Part shown: positions 53,890 to 64,000 of the stretch, piece by piece
Layout of the letters: each line of letters begins with the position of its first letter
How positions within the stretch are numbered: the stretch's first letter is position 1
DNA from: Luidia sarsii
Taxonomy: Eukaryota; Echinodermata; Asteroidea; Paxillosida; Luidiidae
Direction of reading: 5' to 3'
Assembly (NCBI GenBank): GCA_949987565.1
Contig: OX465104.1
Coordinates: forward strand, 1,169,063-1,233,062
Length of the DNA stretch: 64,000 bases
Program-made: the position numbers and the translations under genes
Notes under the pieces: model-generated
What the model saw: the letters and a program-made list of their open reading frames with translations, nothing else
What the model was told of the DNA's origin: nothing
Database searches by the model: none

Positions 53890-54285
53890 CGGTCAAGAGG
53901 GGTCAAGAGGGAGGGAGAGAGGAGATAGAGAGAGGGGTGAAGAGAGTGAGGGATGAAGAAGAGAGGGGGTACTGAGAGAGAGGGGGAGGGAGACAGGGTG
54001 GGAGGGAGGGAGATAGGGAGGGGAGTGAGGGAGGGAGAGAGAGAGGGGTAAGGGAGGGAGAGAGAGGGGGAGAGCAAGAGGGAGAGAGGAGACGGAGAGA
54101 TGGGGAGTTAGGGAGAGGTGGAGAGAGAGGGGGAGAGGGAGATAGTGATGGAGAGAGAAAGGGAGAGAGACCGAGATCTAGGGAGAGAGTGGGGGAAAGG
54201 GAGAGAAAGATGAGAGAGGGAGAGTACAGAGACAGAGAGAGAGGGAGAAGAGAGGAGGCGGATAGAGAGAGAAGACAAAGCAGTC
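53890..54285. repeat. Purine-rich GGGAGGGAGA tract
   Basis: Degenerate A/G repeats such as 'gagggagggagagagagagg' with no fixed period. Confidence 0.92.
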
Positions 54286-54319
54286 AGTATTCTGTGATTC
54301 TATCGGCATACTGATTCTT

Positions 54320-54385
54320 TTCCCCAAAACATAAAGGGCCTGCTATTTCGATCCCAGCATGCCCTTTCTCAAAGATGCAGAATGA
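54320..54385. mobile_element. Hairpin MITE family M, copy 15 (fragment)
   Basis: 'gggcctgctatttcgatccc' followed by 'gccctttctcaaagatgcag'. Confidence 0.7.
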
Positions 54386-54449
54386 CAGACTGTAAAATAA
54401 ATGCCACTACAATCAATAAATAAGACTTAAGGCTTTGCATGGTGGGTTA

Positions 54450-54862
54450 ATCAATATAGGAAGGTTTGCGGGGACACCGTGTATAAGGTCTCTTAAAGGA
54501 GAGGTGTGGTTATGAAAAGAACCTGAGTGATAACTCTATAGGAGGGTTTGCAGTGACACCATGTATAAGGTCTCTTAAAGAAGAGGTGTGGTTCGGAAAA
54601 GAACCTGTGTGATAACTCTATAGGAGGGTTTGCAGTGACACCATGTATAAGGTCTCTTAAAGAAGAGGTATGGTTCTGAAAAGAACCTGAGTGGTAACTC
54701 GAAGTTTCGACCAATATGCTCTGGCTGTCATCAGGAGGTGACGGCCTGATGACGGCCAGAGCATACTGGTCGAAACGTCGAGTTACCACTCAGGTTCTTT
54801 TCAGAACCACACCTCTTCTTTAAGAGACCCGATACATGGTGTCACCGCAAACCCTCCTATAT
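54450..54862. repeat. Repeat family T cluster: three tandem copies and one inverted copy
   Basis: A unit of about 84 bp ('gggtttgcagtgacaccatg', 'gaggtgtggttctgaaaaga') is repeated three times in tandem. The third copy extends into 'ctctggctgtcatcaggagg', after which the sequence turns around as an inverted copy ending 'tgtcaccgcaaaccctccta'. The turn at about 54740-54750 makes a long hairpin. Confidence 0.9.
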
Positions 54863-56269
54863 TAGCCATTAAGACCCATGGATCAGCCTTGGGCTTGTAC
54901 TTGTACAGGGTATAAACGCCTGTTTCTAGATGCCTGTGACATTATAATGGGTAGAAGAAATATTAAGACCGAACCTTTAGCAGCAGCCTAAGCCTCCATT
55001 ATTTTCGTAAACGGCCAGCATCATAGGAGGGGATTGGAGTAAGGAGATAAAAGATGATCAGGTTGACAAGGGAGAAACGTTCGTAGACAGACCAGGGAGG
55101 AAGTCAAGCAATAGGCAAAGGGAAGATCAAAGAGACAAGAGAAGCCAAGCGTGTGAATTCAAAAGAAGGCTCATTAATAAGAAGTGTAACTAGGCTATTA
55201 TCAGACACGACGGATGCGCAGGGCAAGCGGGTCCCGGACACGCTGGGCGCCGGGCCGAACGCGTCGCCACGCCCCACGACTGCGTGACTCTGTACCCGCT
55301 GCTCAGCCAAAGCACACCGCCCCGTGAAGCCATAATAATTACTATACGGTCAGTATTTCACGCGGCTCCCCTTATTATAAGAACAAAAAAACTCTTTTAT
55401 TCAAATATGACTCATTACAGTTGTTGAGCAGTGATTCCTTATACGCCTTCCAGATTATTTGACCTTATAATGCCCAATGCTAAACCATGGATCTCGACCA
55501 AGTGTGTGTGCGGTGCATAATTATAATAGGCCTAAGTACGCGTGCATCTTACATCCTGTAACAAAATACACTGCGTTGTGAGTGAATAAACAGAACACAA
55601 GTCCTTTAAATAAAAACCGAGCCACTACGAATACATTCTCTTTCGTCTCTATTTCATTTTTCAAGGCACGATCGAAAAATGACCGGAAAATAAAAAAGAA
55701 GGAATATTGGTTTCATCTTTCCTTTTCAAGCTAGGGAGAAGTGACTGGGTCTCAGTTCATTAACGAGGAATAATCCAAGCGAAATCATGCATAATTAGAC
55801 TAGAATACCGATGTTTCGTGTTGTATGTCTGATTATTTACCTATTTTACCTTAATTAGTTTTATTTATTTTTTATTTTATTTATTTCATTTTTCGGGATA
55901 CAGGTACAGCATTCACATCAAAGCACACAAGTAAGAATAAAGTGGAAAACCGAAATAAATCAATAAAAAAACCAAAACCCCACAACAAACAGACAAACAA
56001 ACAAACAACAACAGCAACAATAACAGAAACAACATCCAATTAACTCCCGCAGGATTGCCCAAAAGAAACTAGTTTCTGTCAGGGGGCTCTCCAAACTAAT
56101 TGGATGACAGAAAACAAAATATATATATATATATATGGAAAAAGAACTTTTGCATAAGTAAATTACAAATATTGGCAAATAATATACCAATCACAAAAAA
56201 AAATAGTCTATTTTTTATGTAGAAAATAAAGTTAATGATTGATTGGTTGGTTGATTGATCAAACAAACC
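54863..56269. other. Unassigned AT-rich sequence
   Basis: No exon supported. AT-rich homopolymers near 55860, (CAAA)n near 55985 and (AT)n at 56118-56136. Confidence 0.4.
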
Positions 56270-56400
56270 AAGGAAAAACTGAATGGGAACTTTTGAACAA
56301 ATTGAAAAACAATTGCAGATGGAAGAGCACTAGTACGTTAATCCTGAGATCTCGGGTTCAAGACCCGGTCCAGTCAAAGTTTTTTTTGCCAATTTTTCGA
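56270..56400 (+). mobile_element. tRNA-derived SINE, copy S6 (5'-eroded)
   Basis: B-box-like 'gggttcaagaccc' is present. The A-box is eroded to 'ttgcagatgg'. It is preceded by a tail-like 'ggaaaaactgaatgggaact', so the copy may be a tandem remnant. Confidence 0.65.
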
Positions 56401-56416
56401 TTGATTGATTGATTTA

Positions 56417-56722
56417 TATATGCAAAATCGCCCAAAACAAGGCTGAAAAACCACTCAAGGTCAAGGGCAAGAGAAAGAAGGAGATAGAGAGGGACTCAGG
56501 AAGGCTGGAGATAGGCTAGGAATTAACATTCCTTTTTAAAAAGGGCAAGATCGTACTACAGGCAGGGGGAAAGCAAGAACCAGGAAGGGAATTCCAGAAA
56601 AAGGCTGAACGAGGGAAGAAGCCGTTTCGATACAAGTTTATTACGGGCGCGTGTATACATGTCATCGACTTTTCCATAATCTGGCGAGTGGCGACTACAA
56701 CCGTGCAGGAGGAAAGAAACAT
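56417..56722 (-). mobile_element. LINE 3' end, copy 3
   Basis: The minus frame 56516-56722 includes 'NLYRNGFFPRSAFFWNSLPG' and 'SCFPPA', with the same 3' UTR ('aaatcgcccaaaacaaggct') as the copies at 7.2 and 22.4 kb. Upstream sequence differs after 'NLYRNG', so it is a shorter truncation. Confidence 0.75.
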
Positions 56723-56904
56723 TTTTTTCTTTTAAAAAATGGCGCTTTGAACCTTATTTGCATCTTTCCAAACGCATTTTCACCCCCTTTTTGATCGGTA
56801 TAGTGAAGGGTCGGGCCACCTCCACCATGCCGCGTTTCATCGATACTCCCAAAGCGAATAACGAGAATCGATTATTACGGTAGTCGACCTTGGTAATGCC
56901 TAAA

Positions 56905-57241
56905 AGGCCCAATTCAACATTGGTGAAGGTCAAAAGATTGCCATACTTTGTGTGTTAAACCATTATTTTTACATCCCAAAAAAGCAATCCTGCGAAGCTT
57001 TTAGCTCTAATGGTGATCTGAGAAAGTAGAAAAAGGTAAAAAACCGTTACGGTTTTTGCACCATTCTGTAGTTTAAGAAATAGTTTATGACTTGCGAGTC
57101 ATAAACTATTTGTCGATGTTTGAGTCAAGATTTCTAGGGAAGTACAGCATCCCAGACAGTAAGATTTCAACATGAGGATTCTCTCATGACCATCTACAAA
57201 CTGAGGAAATCTGTGGACATCTATGTATTCCGATCTTCACT
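56905..57241 (+). mobile_element. MITE type A, copy A3
   Basis: Starts 'aggcccaattcaacattggt' after TAAA and is truncated at its 3' end ('ccgatcttcac' directly followed by TTTAA). The internal palindrome at 57079-57111 carries a paired change relative to the other copies (TTATGAC/GTCATAA). Confidence 0.85.
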
Positions 57242-57244
57242 TTA

Positions 57245-57811
57245 AGGGAATTGCAGAGGTATTCAAATTCGATTCCGGTTTTCGGGGAAGGCATATAGAT
57301 GGATCATTAGTGTTGCGTTCATGAATATGAAATTATGGGATGGTGGAGTGTTACTACGGAGGCTAAAGAAGACACTTTCAAAAAAATCCCGATTCCCCAC
57401 AGTCGTGTATAGAGTGTTCTTAAGATGCGGTGGACTACGAGGTTTAACAGCATAAGTGGTAATAATAATAATGATAATAGTAATGGACATTTAGATTGCG
57501 CAAAACCTATGTGGATATACTATAAAAACCCATGGGATACTGATTACGGTTTTCGGGTCTGCTTTTTATCAAATTGGTTAGGGTTGAGAAATTAGCATTC
57601 GCCATTACGTGGAAACGTTGACGATGGTATACATTAAGCATGCATGTACATTGTACACGTGCGCTCGAAACATGTTAATGAAACTGAGATGGGATGTTTT
57701 CCAGGAATCAATCCGTTGATCGTATAATTATAATCGCCGGCGAATGCATCCATGGCATGAGGAGAGATGCGTTTTGGGAAAAAAGGCGTTTTTTGAAAAG
57801 GATGTACATAA
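57245..57811. other. Unassigned sequence
   Basis: Short (ATA)n at 57463-57480; otherwise no feature. Confidence 0.35.
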
Positions 57812-57913
57812 AGTGGAAGGTTTGCTGTGACACCGTGTAACATCTCCTTTGAGACGGTGTGAGTGTCAGTCTCTGAAAAGAGCCGGTAACTCTGCCCGTC
57901 GTCGGGAGATTTA
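57812..57913 (+). repeat. Dispersed repeat family T, single copy
   Basis: 'ggtttgctgtgacaccgtgt' through 'aactctgcccgtcgtcggga', aligned with the copy at 20.8 kb. Confidence 0.7.
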
Positions 57914-58074
57914 ATTCTTGTCATATTCTATCTTACAAGGGCTGAAAGTGTCACCACAAATCTTCCAATTATCTTGTACATCCATCATGCAAACCTTCGA
58001 ATCTTATCGAAGTTTGTCATTATGTTTTCTTCAAAACATTAATTTGTCCGCCCGCATTATAATGGTAGCGTTAA

Positions 58075-58426
58075 AGGCCCTATACAACATTGGTAAAGGT
58101 CAAACGATTGCCACAGTTTGTGTTAAACCATTAAACATTCCAAAAAAGAAATCCTGCAAAGGTTTGAGCTCAAATGGTCATCTGAGAAAGTAGAAAAAGG
58201 TAAAAAACGGTTTTTGCACCATTCTGTAGTGTAAGAAATAGTTTATTACTTGCGAGTAATAAACTATTTGCCGATGTTTGAGCGAAGATTTGTAGGGAAG
58301 TACAACATCCCAGACCGTAAGATTTCAACATGAGGATTCTATCGTGACCATCTACAAACTGTGTAAATTAGAAGGAAATCTGTGGACGTCGATGTTTTCC
58401 GATCTTCCCAATGTTGTATTGGGCCT
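58075..58426 (+). mobile_element. MITE type A, copy A4
   Basis: Preceded by TTAA (58071-58074), starts 'ggccctatacaacattggta', ends 'cccaatgttgtattgggcc' then TTAT. Internal palindrome at 58237-58269. The most complete type A copy. Confidence 0.9.
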
Positions 58427-58639
58427 TTATAGTGTGTCCTTGTGATACGCAGAACTACGAGTTTCACAGCGTGGACTGATGTGCGCATTTTAAATGCAAT
58501 ATTCTTATGTTCAAAATTGACTCACCATCCCGTGAAAACATACAAGATTCAATTGGGATTCGACTATACTCAACGTGTTATCAATCACTGTCTACTCAGT
58601 GCTTTGCCCGATTGCCTGCTGAAAACAAATACAGGCAAC

Positions 58640-58705
58640 TCGGGCGGGATTCGAACCCGCGACTCGAGTGTAGACGTCCTGTAGCCACTTGGCCACATGG
58701 CCACG
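58640..58705 (-). tRNA. tRNA-like sequence (pseudogene or SINE head)
   Basis: On minus, a perfect pol III A-box TGGCCAAGTGG (plus 58685-58695) and perfect B-box GGTTCGAATCC (plus 58647-58657) are correctly spaced. The T-arm GCGGG/CCCGC pairs. Acceptor and anticodon stems do not pair convincingly, so a functional tRNA is unlikely. A SINE head of a family different from S1-S6 or a tRNA pseudogene is more likely. Confidence 0.45.
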
Positions 58706-59219
58706 GGTCGTGTGAGTATGAATGACATCGATCTGATGACGCGTCCGCTGCCCATCACAGTAAGGCCCATGGCTATGCTCTGCAAAAGAATCCCAGGCAT
58801 AGCGCGTCGTGTTGGAACGAACGAAGGGAAAGGGAACAAAATGACAGGGAGATGATTGTGAACCGACTTGTGAAAATAGCCAAGTAACTCAGACTGCGAC
58901 CCGTGTATTTGAACTCCAGACCTATTGCGGTTTAAAGCGCTGGTATGTTCAACAGGAGGTCCCGGTCCATTCAAATTTCCTTTCCTATTTTTCACGAAAT
59001 AACCCTCTTTTTTTGGGGGGGGGGGGTTTACCCAGTGTTGGGGAAGTTTTACTTTATACTTGATATCATATAATACACTGGCAATATCGATTAAATTGTG
59101 CCCAGTTTTAAATGAAATATCCTAGATGTAATTTGAACCACCTTTGGACAATAATTATTCGACTGCAGCATTATCTTCCTCGCTGTGTGCCTTCGAGAAA
59201 TTATCTGTTAGGATCAAAA
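58706..59219. other. Unassigned sequence
   Basis: Poly-G run near 59018. No gene. Upstream part of a 637-codon plus frame that owes its length to the next array. Confidence 0.4.
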
Positions 59220-60955
59220 TATGCTCTGCTCTTCCCCGCACTGCCCTGCCTATCCATGTCCTGCTCTCCAATGCCCTGAGATGTCCTGATCTGCCATGTC
59301 CTGATTTACTATGCCCTGACCTGACCTGCTCTTATCTGCCTTTTTCTTCCTTGCATGTCCGGCACTGTCCTGCTCTGCCCTGCCCAGCCCTGCCCTGCCC
59401 TGCCCTACCCTATCCTGCTCTGCCCTGCCCTTCCCTGCCCTATCCTGCTCTGCCCTGCCCTGTCCTACCCTGCTCTGCCCTGCCCTTCCCTGCCCTGCCC
59501 AGCCCTGCCCTGCCCTGCCCTACCCTATCCTGCTCTGCCCTGCCCTTCCCTGCCCTATCCTGCTCTGCCCTGCCCTGTCCTACCCTGCTCTGCCCTGCCC
59601 TTCCCTGCCCTATCCTGCTCTGCCCTGCCCTTCCCTGCCCTATCCTGCCCTGCCCTGCCCTGCCCTGCCCTGCCCTGCCCTACCTTGCTCTGCTCTGCCC
59701 TACCTTGCTCTGCTCTGCCCTTCTCTGCCCTGCCCTGCCCTGCCATGTCCTGTCCTGCCCTGCCCTACCTTGCTCTGCTCTGCCCTTCTCTGCCCTGCCC
59801 TGCCTTGCCCTGCCCTGCCCTGCCCTGCCCTACCTTGCTCTGCTCTGCCCTACCTTGCTCTGCTCTGCCCTTCTCTGCCCTGCCTTGTCCTGCCATGTCC
59901 TGCCCTGTCCTGCCCTGCACTGCCCTGCCCTGTCCTACCCTATCCTGCTCTGCCCTGCCCTTCCCTGCCCTATCCTGCTCTGCCCTGCCCAGCCCTGCCC
60001 TGCCCTGCCCTGCCCTGCCCTGCCCTGCCCTGCCCTGCCCTGCCCTGCCCTGCCCTGCCCTGCCCTGCCCTGCCCTACCTTGCTCTGCTCTGCCCTTCTC
60101 TGCCCTGCCTTGTCCTGCCATGTCCTGTCCTGTCCTGCCCTGCACTGCCCTGTCCTGCCTTGCTCTGCTCTACTCTGTCATGCCCTGTCATGCCCTGCCC
60201 CGCCCTGCCCTGCCCTGGCCCGCCCTGCCCTACCTTGCTCTGCTCTGCTCTGCCCTTCTGTGCCCTGTCCTGCTCTGCTCTGCCATGTCCTGCCCTGCCC
60301 TGCCCAGCCCTGCCCTGCCCTGCCTTGCTCTGCTCTACTCTGTCATGCCCTGTCATGCCCTGCCTCGCCCTGCCCCGCCCTGCCCTGCCCTGGCCCGCCC
60401 TGCCCTGCCCTGCCCTGCCCTGCCCTGCCCTGCCCTGCCCTGCCCTGCCCTGCCCTACCCTGCCCAGCCCTGCCCTGCCCTGCCCTGCCCTGCCCTACCT
60501 TGCTCTGCCCTGCTCTGTCCTTCTCTGCCATGTCCTGCCATGTCATGTCCTGTCCTGCCCTGCCCTGCCCTGCCCTGCCCTGCCCTGCCCTGCCCTACCC
60601 TGCCCTGCCCTACCCTGCCCTGCCCTGCCCTGCCCTGCCCTGCCCTGCCCTGGCACGCCCTGCCCTGCCCTGCCCTGCCCTGCCCTGCCCTGCCCTGCCC
60701 TGCCCTACCTTGCTCTGCCCTGCTCTGTCCTTCTCTGCCATGTCCTGTCATGTCATGTCCTGTCCTACCCTGCCCTGCCTTGCTCTGCTCTACTATGCCA
60801 TGCCCTGTCATGCCCTGCCCCGCCCTGCCCTGCCCTGCCCTGCCCTGCTCTGCCCTGCCCTGCCCTGCCCTGCCCTGCCCTGCCCTGCCCCGCCCTGCCC
60901 CACCCTGCCCTGCCCTGCCCTGCTCTGCTCTGCCCTGCCCTGCTATGCACTCATC
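59220..60955. repeat. (TGCCC)n pentamer array with higher-order variants
   Basis: About 1.7 kb of TGCCC units with TGCTC, TGTCC, TACCC and TTCCC variants arranged in repeated blocks (for example 'taccttgctctgctctgccc' many times). A 5-bp unit without stops leaves all three plus frames open, one for 637 codons ('CPALPCPALP' pattern). The minus frames read 'GRAGQGRAGQ'. Confidence 0.97.
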
Positions 60956-61629
60956 TGCCAGATAGGGCCCATATCGCACGAGGCAATAGTTATGCAAGCA
61001 GAGCCTTTCTATGCAGTCCTCTTGAAGAAAATTGGTCTAAATTGTGAAACCAAATAAACGAATATCAAACAAAATTTGTTAGCGACAGAGAAGCGTTCAC
61101 GTTGCATGCAGTTCCGTAGGGCTGCAACCCGGTATTGCTCATAAAAAAAACACATCCCTCGTGCAAAAAATGGTCTCAATAATTTCCCACGGACTCCGAA
61201 TGGAATGACTCCCGTTGGCCGAATGTGTTCACATGTTGTTGCATGCAAGCACTACACAAAGCAGAGGTTCCATTCTTCAACCTTTTTTTTTTTTTTTACA
61301 AAATACTGAATGGTGAGCTGCGCACGCAGCGATGGGCGAGGGAGGTCGCTGTGCTTTCTACCGCCCGGAGGCAAACGATCTGCGCATGCCCCTCACCACC
61401 AGGTAACATTTCAGCTTCAATGATGTCAGTCGGTCAGTGAGCAGTGCGCATTCTCCCGGGTTTTTTTCGTGAACCCTCACATCGCTGAGAAATGTTGAGG
61501 GAAAAGGTACCGCTCACATCACAGCGCGTATGTTTGGTGCTCCACTATACCGTCTATAGGGCAGACCGGCCGAACGCTATTATCCAGCCACGGAACCGTT
61601 CGGACGTTAGTGTTTGTGTTCGTTTGCAG
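60956..61629. other. Unassigned sequence with a possible untranslated exon
   Basis: A GC-rich patch at 61315-61402 contains NRF1-like 'ctgcgcatgcccc' and ends in CACCAG|GTAACA, a plausible donor. If spliced to the exon at 61630 it would be untranslated, since its short frame runs into a stop. Confidence 0.3.
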
Positions 61630-61802
61630 GCGGGATGGTTGAGGGTGCGGACGATGGCTTGACCTGTACCGCGATGACCGGTGACGAACGGCACGGCACG
61701 AGGGCTGGACCGACGAATGGACAGAAAGGCAGACGGCTCTCGATCCCACACACACGGGGCCCCGTGGGACAGCGGCCAGGCAGGCCACTAGAAGGCTGCG
61801 CG
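61630..61802 (+). CDS. Candidate coding exon, product not recognised
   Basis: A good acceptor ('gtttgtgttcgtttgcag') precedes 173 nt ending CTGCGCG|GTGAGT, a strong donor. From the Met at 61635 (GCGGGATGG context) 56 codons are open: 'MVEGADDGLTCTAMTGDERH', 'GTRAGPTNGQKGRRLS', 'IPHTRGPVGQRPGRPLEGCA', phase 0 at the donor. CpG-rich against flanking DNA. Immediately downstream is a long pyrimidine tract, as expected of intron. No family recognised. Confidence 0.4.
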
Positions 61803-61939
61803 GTGAGTATTTGCAGCTGCGTAATAGTACTGCACCGTACCAGGAAGCTCAAGCTGAAGTTGAGCCGTCTTTATTACATGTCCGTGGGGGATGGATCGGC
61901 TGTAACGATGGAGTCTTCACAACAGAGAAGCTCTCATCA

Positions 61940-62545
61940 CTCCTCCTTGAATCCCTGGGTCTTCATCTCTGTGTCTCTGTCTCTCTATGTGTCTTCATCT
62001 CTGTGTCTCGCTGTCTCTATGTACATTCACCTCTGTCTCTCTGTTTACCTGTCTCTCTATTTACCTCTGCATGTCTGCCTGTCTAGCTTTCTGTCTACCC
62101 GTCTCCTTCTGTTTGTCCCTTTCTTTCTGTTTGTCCCTTTCATTCTGTGTCTTTGCGTTTCTTCGTGTCTCTCTGTTTTTTTGTCTCTGTCTCTCTCTAT
62201 ACTCTGTCTGTCCCTCGATCAGATCTGTCTCTCTCACTGTCTCTCCCTGTCCCTCTCCGTCTCTCTCCGTCTCCGTCTCTCTGTCTCTCTCAGTCTCTCT
62301 CCGTCTCTCCCTGTCTCTCTGTCTCCATAGGCTTTCTCTCGTTGTGTCTCTCTGCCTATTTCTGTTCCTATATCTTTCTCATTCTCTCTCTTTCCCTCTA
62401 TTTCCCCGTTTCTCTCTGTCTCTCTGTTCCTCTCTGCCTCTCTGTCCCTCTTTTTCTTGGTGTGTCTCTCTGCATAATTATGTCTGTTCCCATATTTCTC
62501 TGTCTCTCTGTCTCTCTCTTTCTGTCTCCCTGTCTCTGTCTCGTT
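61940..62545. repeat. Polypyrimidine TGTCTCTC tract
   Basis: Degenerate 'ctctgtctctctgtctccat' sequence over 0.6 kb, C/T-rich on the plus strand. Cys/Leu/Ser frames are compositional. Confidence 0.93.
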
Positions 62546-64000
62546 CAGCAAAGGCAACTTACAGCAGAAGCAACAGCAACAACCATAATTATACAGCTAC
62601 CGATAAATTACCTAATAATTAATTAAGCACAACGACCAAAAATTGGCCCCTTTGTGACGACTGCTCGCTTTGTTTCTACCCCCATTTGGTGATGACAAAG
62701 AACAAGCTAGCCTAGATATATTTTCAAGGAAAAACTGGCAAAAATAGTAATTACGAGTCAACGCATACAAAAGGTATCGGTAGTGCTTAGCCCATTAAAT
62801 TGAGTGTTGTGCCCACGGATGGGGAGAATTTCGTCTCGCGCATATAACAGAATATAACACTCTACACCCAGATCACATTATATCGTTACCACATGGCATC
62901 GTGTTGACCCTTTGCAAAGCTCTCATAAATGTTCGTCAAGTTTGTTGGGGTGGTGGTGTTTTTTAAGATACTCTGCAATCGGTTGATTTCACGAAACGCT
63001 AAGACGCGTCTTAGGAGGGGTAACTCGTTCCACGTCAAGACACGTCCTAGGATCGAAGTATTGGTGACAAATTGACTCCGAACTCAGTACATGTCGTTTG
63101 AATTCGGGCCGTTTATGGAAATATTTGGGCTATTTGCAGGCCGTGTTTCATGAACGAACGCATAACTTCTTTAGCAACGCGGCTGAACTCGTCTTAACTT
63201 AGGAACGGTCCCAGAGTCGTGTTATCTGTACGAACACGAATGATACTGAATAACCGGTATTTGTGCTTCTGTCTAATCACAAAGCTAGTAGCTACAGCCA
63301 TTATTTGGAACAATCTCTACCAACTAATTCTTGCTAAATCTTTAGCAGTAAAATTCGCAGACAAAATGTTATGCCGAAAGACAAAATATTTCAGTATTGT
63401 TTCCTCTTTCGTGGGTATACCGTCGGCCATTTTGTAATCAAATGCGCACGCATAATCATGGCTACGGTTGATACATGCCTACATGGGTCAGATTGAGTGT
63501 GTTAGGGCCTGGGAAATTATACCCTTCGAGAAAAGGCCCTGAAATGGGTCGAAACGTGAGGCCCTCAAAATTATTTGTAAAAACAATGAATTCCGGATAG
63601 ACTTGTTCGGAGGTGCAACTACAAGGAAGTCATGGGAAATTGTAGAGTTAGAATTCTCATTTATTTTGTATGTTTCACAAATGAAGGCAATCGTGCCATT
63701 GCTGTACAACTACACAAACCAGCATGACTGGACGTGATATCAGTATAACGTCACACAAGACGTAGGTTTGGAAGTTATAGAAAATCAGTCAAAATCTTTC
63801 ATTTGTTTTCAGCCTGTGATTAGACGAGGGTGAAAACGCGAAGATCAAAAACTCGCAAACGACACCAAGGAAGCGTGCCGTAAGAGGCGCGTAGCTCAAA
63901 CAGGAGCGAGCGGGGCCAGCGCGGCGCCGTCCCCGGTGAATGTATAGACCGTCCCGGTAGGTCGTCCTCGGAGTCTCGTGAATTTTGAGTCAAGCACAGA
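62546..64000. other. Unassigned sequence to window end, with a family M fragment
   Basis: A decayed family M hairpin lies at 63500-63580 ('ttcgagaaaaggccctgaaa', 'gtcgaaacgtgaggccctc'). The last 120 bp are CpG-rich ('gcggggccagcgcggcgccg') and could be the edge of a promoter or exon cut by the window end. Confidence 0.45.

Noticed and set aside
59144..61057. 637-, 536- and 425-codon plus frames as proline/cysteine-rich proteins
   Set aside because: All three plus frames are open at once, which follows from the TGCCC unit and not from coding selection. Kept only as a finding.

Overview
The window looks like nuclear DNA of a marine deuterostome invertebrate, most likely an echinoderm. The grounds are one intron-containing animal gene with GT-AG splice sites, tRNA-derived SINEs, LINE 3' ends, many short inverted-repeat transposons and very heavy microsatellite and minisatellite content. 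The echinoderm guess rests on my recollection that the 'GTGGGCCTGACGTTTCGATCC' hairpin repeats and the 'ACAACATTGG' elements are common in sea urchin and sea star assemblies; I could not check this.

Only one protein-coding gene is certain. It lies on the minus strand (47892 down to 43218, five exons, 418 residues) and encodes a Polycomb-class CBX protein (CBX2/4/6/7/8 type, Drosophila Pc homologue). It has an N-terminal chromodomain with all three aromatic-cage residues, an AT-hook-like basic stretch, a long basic/Ser/Pro-rich linker and a C-terminal Polycomb box. Its introns hold at least seven transposon-derived insertions, including a fold-back element about 18 bp from the exon 1 splice donor. 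Three weaker exon candidates are reported: a possible first exon at 52332-52402 (+) below a CpG-rich promoter-like region, a possible internal exon at 61630-61802 (+), and a possible terminal exon at 9613-9798 (-). I did not recognise their products.

Layout: 0.4-4.1 kb purine-rich arrays, a SINE and a hairpin repeat; 4.6-5.3 kb two abutting TTAA-flanked MITEs; 7.2 kb LINE 3' end; 8.3 kb GTT/GTG array; 9.8-12.8 kb 50-bp minisatellite; 13.6-17.2 kb G-rich arrays (TTTGGG hexamer, then GGGGTA-type); 18.4-19.6 kb purine minisatellite; 20-25 kb dense MITE territory with a second LINE end and a GTT array; 26-30 kb polypyrimidine then polypurine tracts; 31-41 kb mostly unique sequence with scattered MITEs; 43.2-47.9 kb the CBX gene; 49.9-50.5 kb a 71-bp minisatellite; 51.5-52.8 kb CpG-rich region and a young fold-back element; 53-59 kb MITEs, SINEs and a LINE end; 59.2-61 kb a TGCCC pentamer array; 61.3-64 kb a candidate exon, a polypyrimidine tract and unassigned sequence.

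Most long open reading frames in the window come from repeats whose units lack stop codons and are not called as genes. I found no prokaryotic operons, CRISPR arrays, phage or virus genes, or toxin genes. The most notable biology is the transposon-loaded Polycomb gene with an extended C-terminus, and the population of palindromic MITEs, one of which shows a paired substitution that preserves its hairpin.
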